A stretch of DNA of 64,000 bases from Salticus scenicus (lineage: Eukaryota > Arthropoda > Arachnida > Araneae > Salticidae): positions 200,597,120 to 200,661,119 of the forward strand of contig OZ005661.1 in the NCBI GenBank assembly GCA_963930645.1, written 5' to 3'. Positions 58,176 to 64,000 of this stretch are shown piece by piece. The first letter of the stretch is position 1; every line of letters starts with the position of its first letter. Made by a program: the position numbers and the translations under genes. Below the pieces are notes generated by a model. That model searched no databases. It worked only from the letters and a program-made list of their open reading frames with translations, and was not told the DNA's origin.

Positions 58176-59195
58176 ATATCTAAAGTGTTTTAACAGAACA
58201 GTTGGAAATAGTTTTAGAAACAAATTTTATTATTTTAATTTTTTTCAAGATGAATTATCGTCTAAGGTACTGTTTGAATACAGTAGCGACATCCATAAAA
58301 TAAATAAAGGTGGATATAGTAAATTATTGAAAAACGTAAATTAATTTTTTAAATGAATTAGCTCACATTATAAGGGATTTCCATTGAAAAAAAAAAGGTA
58401 ATTACAATTTGAACCAAAATCAAAAAAAAAATTTCATAGTTTACAGTGCTGCAGTTAAATTGTCTGCACTAAGTTTTTAAGCCTGAGGGAGATGCCTTCT
58501 ATTCCTCGAACTTTTATAAATTATATATTGCACCTAAAAAAAGTTAGAAGTATTATGACTTATTCAAATTTGTTTACAATCAATCAGAAAAATTTCACCC
58601 ACACTTTTATTTGAAAAATATTCGAATTTTAATCGTTCTTTATTTATGCTTGCAGAAAATACTGCATTTAAATTTAGCTTAGTAAAATAATGTCATAATC
58701 CAACATGAAACAGAGCTAAATGTAAAAACACCCAGAACAGAACCAGACTTGAAATTTTAGTCATTTCCAACTGTAAACGAAGGATGGATGATTTTCATGC
58801 ATTTCTTTCTCCCAACGGGACTGGCAATCAGAGAAATGCTTTACAAATACAAATTTAAAAAAAATAATAAACAAGAAGAAAAGATACCAGATTGTTATTA
58901 TTTTCAATTTTAAATATAAATTTTTTGCTGCGGCTGCGTTTTCATTCGAAGCCGTTGTTTATAAAGCAGATTGACTATGCTACAATTCTAGGCTTGGGTG
59001 ATGTGCTCTTCATGAAGACAATTTAAGTAATGCTGGCCCGCAATCATGAAATTTCAGATACAACCATTTAAAATTGCGACTAGGCACACAAGAGCAAGCT
59101 GGGTATGAAACTGTCATCTCACATGTAACAGATATGTAAGCAGTATATTTTATCCACTTGAATTCAGAATGGAATAACTCATTGCAAAATTCTAA
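58176..59195. other. Non-coding interval (possible intron)
   Basis: No ORF or repeat recognised. If the minus-strand exon at 59202-59298 is real, this is the beginning of its downstream intron. I could not find a convincing next exon here. Confidence 0.4.
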
Positions 59196-59201
59196 ACTTA
59201 C

Positions 59202-59298
59202 CTCCGTAAAAGAAAAGAATCAATGCAACGAGAAACAAGCACATCTCCAACGTCATCTTTTACAATCGAATCGAGATCCCCGAAGAATAACTGTGAGA
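59202..59298 (-). CDS. Candidate first coding exon: signal peptide
   Basis: The minus strand from 59256 reads MTLEMCLFLVALILFFYG, then a phase-1 split codon and a consensus donor GAG|GTAAGT (exon end 59202, GT at 59201-59200). The peptide has a short start, a long hydrophobic core and a small residue near the end, as in a signal peptide; first exons of secreted proteins often end in phase 1. Upstream, cttcttcttccag ends at 59299, an acceptor-like site that would begin this exon with 42 bases of 5' untranslated sequence. The mature protein is not found in the window, so its nature is unknown. The rest of the gene should lie to the left, beyond a sizeable intron. Confidence 0.5.
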
Positions 59299-59428
59299 CT
59301 GGAAGAAGAAGAATAGTGTATTACGTGAGTTTCTCTTAAAGAGCTTCTCCCGTTAGAGCTCATATCGGAAGATCTGCAAAATAACATTACTTTGTCACAT
59401 GGTTCAATTGCGATAATGTCGTGTTCTC

Positions 59429-59546
59429 CACTGTAAAAAAATAACTGTTACCAGCAGCAAGAAACTCTCTGTGATTGGAGAAGATAATTATTTTCTCCAA
59501 TCACAGAGAGTTTCTTGCAGCTGGTAATAGTTATTTTTTTACAGTG
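59429..59546. mobile_element. 118-bp near-perfect palindrome (MITE)
   Basis: It reads cactgtaaaaaaataactgt to the centre near 59488, then back as the reverse complement with about three mismatches. Almost no loop. It lies about 130 bp upstream of the candidate signal-peptide exon. Confidence 0.88.
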
Positions 59547-61509
59547 TTCATAGGAAAAACAATAACAAAACCGTCAGCATGAATGTGCAACTCTCTGATG
59601 TAGAAGGATGAGAAGATATGTCCAAATGAATATTGTTCTGAATACTGTGAGATGGGATCGAATAGGACACGTCATAAAACGTCTGCTTAGCGTGTGCAGA
59701 AAGAAAAATTAATGGTTGACAACCCTATAGTCTCAAAAACCCGGAAAAATGTATTGTAACGGTGACTTTATGTTTCGTATGCAACACATAATTGTGATAT
59801 AAGATTCTCATACTATGAAGTCAACAGACCTTTCCTGGAATGAATTAGACTGATTGCTGAGAACTAATAGCTTACTAGCTTTTCCCAGTGCAGAAAACTA
59901 AATGCTGAAAAATGAAAAACCCCTCGGATCAGGAACGTTTTATGTTACAAAAACATGCCATTTTCAGGAACCTACTCCTAACTTATAAAAGCCAGGAATG
60001 TATCTTATATATAAAAATAAATTTGACAACATTTTTTTACATAGTTCATATCGAGTTGTCAGGTTAGTTGTATTTTCTGTGATACGACTTATAAATATAT
60101 TGATGGGAGTAGGACCCCCATTTTATGCGCAGGGACACAAATAAAAATTGTTAATTATTTATTACTAATTATTACAAAAATTAGTGCCTTTGTTATGAAA
60201 TTTTAAATTAAGTCGAGTGACAGAAACATCGTGAAAAGTTTAACTTTTAAACTTTTTCTGTTAAACTGATGCTGTTATTGAAATGTAAATAATTAAATTC
60301 ACAGATCTATTTAGCTATATACCTAAAATGAGCAGTAAGAAAATTGTAGATTTAAAATATTTTGGAACTCGTTAGGAGACATTAGAAATAAGTCTCCATT
60401 TTGCATTATTTTTCCCCACGAAAGAGGCCTTTCCACCTCTGAGCTTACTTACTATCCATTAGAGACACGTTCTACGGAAATAAATGACAGATTTCGTGGT
60501 ATTAAATTATTTGAGAAGCGATGGAATTTGAATGCGGTCGTTGTTTAAACCAAAAACAAAGGCGATTACACGTAAAACAAATGACATTCCACTAAGTGAT
60601 ACTGATCTTTTTGGCACACAGTTCGAATGTAGTAGACTTTTCTGTTACCTTTGATGAGAAAACGGATGACTTGCCCATTACCGGGATGACTTGCTTTTAA
60701 AGGAGATGACTCGTTCATTTTTTTATTCAAGTATCACGAACGCAAGTGATTTATTTAAGCAGGAAAACTTATTTGATATCTTGTGAGCCTCGTTCCTTCT
60801 TGACATAATCTTGCGCCGAGTACTATCGTCTTCACTTCAAAGTTTCAAGACATGAAGAGGGTGCATCGCCTCGTTGTCCTGATGACATTTATCAGCTGTT
60901 GATTTGAAATTCTTTTCATTCAGCTTCTCGATTCTGTTGAATATTATATGAGCTGATTTCTTTTTCTCGCCCAACTACGCTTAAAGATGGTGGTGTTTTA
61001 AGGCGAATTACTGAAAACAGAGTTTTTGTTTACATTACTATTGTAATGAATACTGCTGCATGAAATGTAGTTTTTCATGTTAAAAATCTTAAGTGAAAAT
61101 TTTGAAACAATAAGCAGAGATTATTAGTATTAAAAATGTCTTCGTGACGACCTTCTTAGGTACATATGAGTGACTTTCCAATATTGGAAATCGGGATAAT
61201 TCTCAATGCCTTCTCATCCCTCCTCTTTCTCCCCACTCATCTAAATCGAACTACAAGACACCGGAAAACACGGAATTGTCATTTATAGGAATAAATTAGA
61301 GCTGATTATGAATAAAATATTTAATTAATATATTGTTACTATTAGTTAACTCTCCTTGTTATTAATATTGTATAGAATTCGTAGCACATTACAATGTAGC
61401 AATCTTAGGAAAATTTATTAACTGTTTTTGAAATGCCTGTGAATTTGTCCATTATCTCAAAGTTTGCGTTACATTTTAACAAAAATCTAATTTATAAAGA
61501 AAAAATAAA
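59547..61509. other. Interval without recognised gene
   Basis: Slightly less AT-rich than its surroundings. A 16-codon ORF at 60852 looks like a signal peptide but is followed directly by a stop and no good donor. No other feature is supported. It could hold upstream sequence of the minus-strand gene. Confidence 0.4.
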
Positions 61510-63467
61510 TCTATATTAATAAGATCAGACCTTTGTCTGTAAATTTGTCGGAATCGAAAAATTTTGCGATATCTTCACGTTTCATACCCCATGAAAGCCG
61601 AAAATGACTTCAGAAAATTTTGCCTGTGTGTGTGTATGTGTGTCATCGTGTCTGTATGTCACTTTTTTTTGTCCGGGCATCACTTGAGAACGGCTGGACG
61701 GAATTCAACGACACTGGGCAGGAATTTAGGTCTCTACCCAACTTAAAATTATATCTATCTACTTTTCAGAAATCCCCCCCCGTTTCCCCCATGGGGGGGG
61801 AGTAAAAGACTGAAACACGTTTGTCCGGGCATCACTCGAGAACGGCTGAACGGAATTCAACGGCGCTTAGCAGACACGTAGGTCTTCACCCAACTTAAAA
61901 TTATATCTGTAGAAATTTTCAAAATTATGATTAGTGTTTAAATTGTGGGTAAAAAACGCCTGCGCATGCGCCATAAATATTTTTTTACTAAAACGCTTTG
62001 AATGGAAAAATAAAATATAAAAATAAATTTTTAAGATAAAGACTTTTTTATTCGCGTGATTCGCACTACAAATTATGAAAAGATTGAAATGAAGTGTTGC
62101 TATCTAAATTCCATACTTTAGTTAATTAAAAAAAATCTAATTGTCGTATCAAAAAACTGTTTACACCCCAGGATACAGAAAAATCACCCCTTACATTTGG
62201 TACTGAATTTGTAACGATAGGTCTGATATTTCTAATTTATTTTTCCCTTTTTCCGTTGTCACTTAAATTTCATACTTTAGTTATTTTAAAAAAATCTAAT
62301 TGTCGCATCGGAAAACTGTTTGCACCCCTAGATTTAGAAAAATCACCTTTTTTATATGGTATCAAATTTATAAATATAGGTCTGATATTTCTAATTTATT
62401 TTACCCTTTTTCCGTTTTCAACCCAAATTCGGTAGAAGGTTTTATATTTATATATATTTTTATTTTACAGAAATAAAATGAAATATTTTTAATTTCACGT
62501 GAATAATAATAAAAATTAGAGAGAAAAATACCAACAAAAGATGGTGATTTTTTTTAAATCAGGAATTTGTATGTGGATAAATATTTTAATAGAGATATTT
62601 GGCATTAGTTTAATATTTTCATTTCATTAAGCAGTACTTTTCTTTCCTGCAGTAAAACAAAATTTTTTGTTGTTATTATGTACCTTAGGAGGTTTTTTAT
62701 GTTCTCCCCTTAATTGTAAATGATTATAATTTGGATTTTATTAAGATTTTTTATTTTTATTTTGTAAATATCAGAAAACAGTTTTTATTTTATTTTATTT
62801 ATTTATTTGTGTATGGAACAGCTTTAGTATTGGATCCCTTTGGCAAAATTTGAAATTCGGCATCGAAGTAGCTCGGACGTTTCTCACCAAGATCTTTAAT
62901 TGCACAATTGAGATAGCCAATTCAGTTCATCGCAAAAATGGCTTAAAATATTTAAAGTCACCAAAGGGGTCCCATGCTAAAGCTGTGCTTTTTGTATTTA
63001 TTTATTTATAATATTTTCTATTAAAGACTTCTTGTGGTCACGAAATTTGGTGCGTAAATTGTTTGTATGCATACGGCACTTATTGTAACTGGATTTCACG
63101 AAATTCGAAATCCCTCCCCTTCCCCCCTTCTCGGAGTCGGAGGGCAATCATGTGTAAAAACATGTTTTTCCGTTTGAATTTCGCTTTGAATTATCTTAGA
63201 ATGGCGAATTTCGGTGTGTGAATATTGATTAAGTGTACGCATTATTCACATTAGTAGGATTTTGCAAAACTTCGTACTCACCCGCTGAGGAAGGGGAAGT
63301 AAGAAGTGGGTAAGTTGCTGCCGAAGGCAGTGGGGACCCAGACTCCTCACGTTGCGAGCTAGAAAACCTCTACCAATCACAGCGAGAACTTAGGCTTTTA
63401 TTAAAGATATGGGATTTTGAAAACTCATTTAAGTTTAATGTCCAGCGAAGCGGGCAAAGCCTGCTAG
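61510..63467 (+). mobile_element. Non-autonomous Helitron 3, 1.96 kb
   Basis: Starts TCTATATTAATAAGATCAGA after host A and ends ...tccagcgaagcgggcaaagcctgCTAG before host T. Internal duplications: gtccgggcatcact...gagaacggctg at 61670 and 61822, and tctaattgtcg...aaaactgttt at 62136 and 62296. A TGTG microsatellite lies at about 61623-61645. There is no Rep/helicase ORF. Related fragments are at 1-200 and 31170-31385. Confidence 0.87.
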
Positions 63468-63605
63468 TAAATAAATAAAATTAGTAGCATTAAACAACAA
63501 TTTTTTTAAAAAATATTTTTTCATAAATATTTTTTATACAGTTTCATAAGTATTCACAAACATGCATGTTTCTTTCAGTTAACATTTCTATTTTCTTTTT
63601 TTCAG

Positions 63606-63680
63606 ACCATTTTGTGAATCGCCGTCCTCAAAGTCCTTCTAATAATAGTGGAATTATTAATGGTATTCATGTATTTGGTT
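63606..63680 (+). CDS. Candidate internal exon, 75 nt, phase 1-1
   Basis: Acceptor tttctttttttcag ends at 63605; donor GGTT|GTAAGT begins at 63681. One frame is open across the exon (HFVNRRPQSPSNNS..., ending ...IHVFG), with a one-base carry at each side, so the exon is symmetric and a multiple of three. The other two forward frames contain stops. The peptide matches no family I recognise. Neighbouring exons would lie beyond the Helitron and beyond the window's right end. Confidence 0.4.
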
Positions 63681-64000
63681 GTAAGTATTTTGAAAAAAAT
63701 TTTCATTGATTTTTGAATTGTCAACATTTCCATCTGTTATGGTACTGAGGGAAACAAAACTCATTACATCAATCTTATTTGCGTTCAATTATAAAATAAA
63801 AGTCACCACAGCATTAGGTAAATTCTTGTTATGAAATAGTATTCATTTCAGTCGCTCTTCATTTTGTTGTATATTACACACTTAGGGTGAAAATTAGAAC
63901 ATTTCATTACAAATACGCAGAAAAACCAAGGCAGTTTTTGAGAATGTTATTTTAAAGGAAAATTTTTACGATGGGTAAAAAAAAAACAAAAATGTATAAA
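63681..64000. other. Non-coding tail of window
   Basis: No feature is recognised after the donor. If the exon is real, this is intron. Confidence 0.4.

Noticed and set aside
60852..60902. 16-codon ORF resembling a signal peptide (MKRVHRLVVLMTFISC)
   Set aside because: It ends in TGA without a usable donor before the stop. It could be an upstream ORF but nothing supports a gene.

Overview
The window is eukaryotic: AT-rich, dense in transposable elements, and with coding signal split into short exons or single ORFs. The gene content (divergent ionotropic-receptor genes) together with the repeat complement (BEL/Pao, Ty3/gypsy, Penelope-like, Tc1 and Tc3-like, hAT, Harbinger-like, Helitron, tRNA-derived SINE) suggests an arthropod, most plausibly a chelicerate such as a spider. 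The species call is inference. No CRISPR, operon or prokaryotic feature is present. Layout. 0-1 kb: a five-unit 149-bp tandem array. 2-5.8 kb: a broken ionotropic receptor (IR) gene split by a 2.5-kb composite insertion. 6-17.1 kb: intergenic DNA with a SINE nested in a Harbinger-like MITE, a mariner-type MITE, two LTR-like blocks and two complete non-autonomous Helitrons. 17.9-21.1 kb: a promoter-like cluster, then an intact 411-codon IR gene that is a tandem paralog of the broken one. 21-34 kb: repeats, MITEs and a fold-back Tc1 derivative. 34-43.8 kb: a complete but dead BEL/Pao retrotransposon with two LTRs, a 5-bp target duplication, a 0.5-kb LTR-like insertion in gag and a 2.4-kb satellite-bearing element in RNase H. 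44-49 kb: dispersed repeats and the 3' end of a gypsy element carrying three MITEs. 51.5-53 kb: a dead Tc3-like transposon. 53.6-57.1 kb: Penelope-like fragments with hammerhead-ribozyme motifs and a second copy of the satellite-bearing element. 57.5-58.2 kb: a non-autonomous hAT with an 8-bp target duplication. 59.2-59.3 kb: a candidate signal-peptide exon on the minus strand. 61.5-63.5 kb: a third Helitron. 63.6 kb: a candidate 75-nt internal exon. How it fits together: the only gene that looks functional over its whole length is the IR at 19855-21090. The two candidate exons near the right end probably belong to genes extending outside the window or across large introns. Most of the rest is a layered history of insertions, whose order can partly be read from nesting (SINE after MITE; fold-back Tc1 after an older dispersed repeat; two elements after the BEL copy; MITEs after gypsy). 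I found no convincing new multi-gene system. The most interesting items are the hammerhead motifs in the Penelope pieces, the unnamed satellite-bearing element family and its sequence link to the Helitrons, the fold-back Tc1 element, and the intact/broken IR pair. All similarities were judged by eye; no database search was run.
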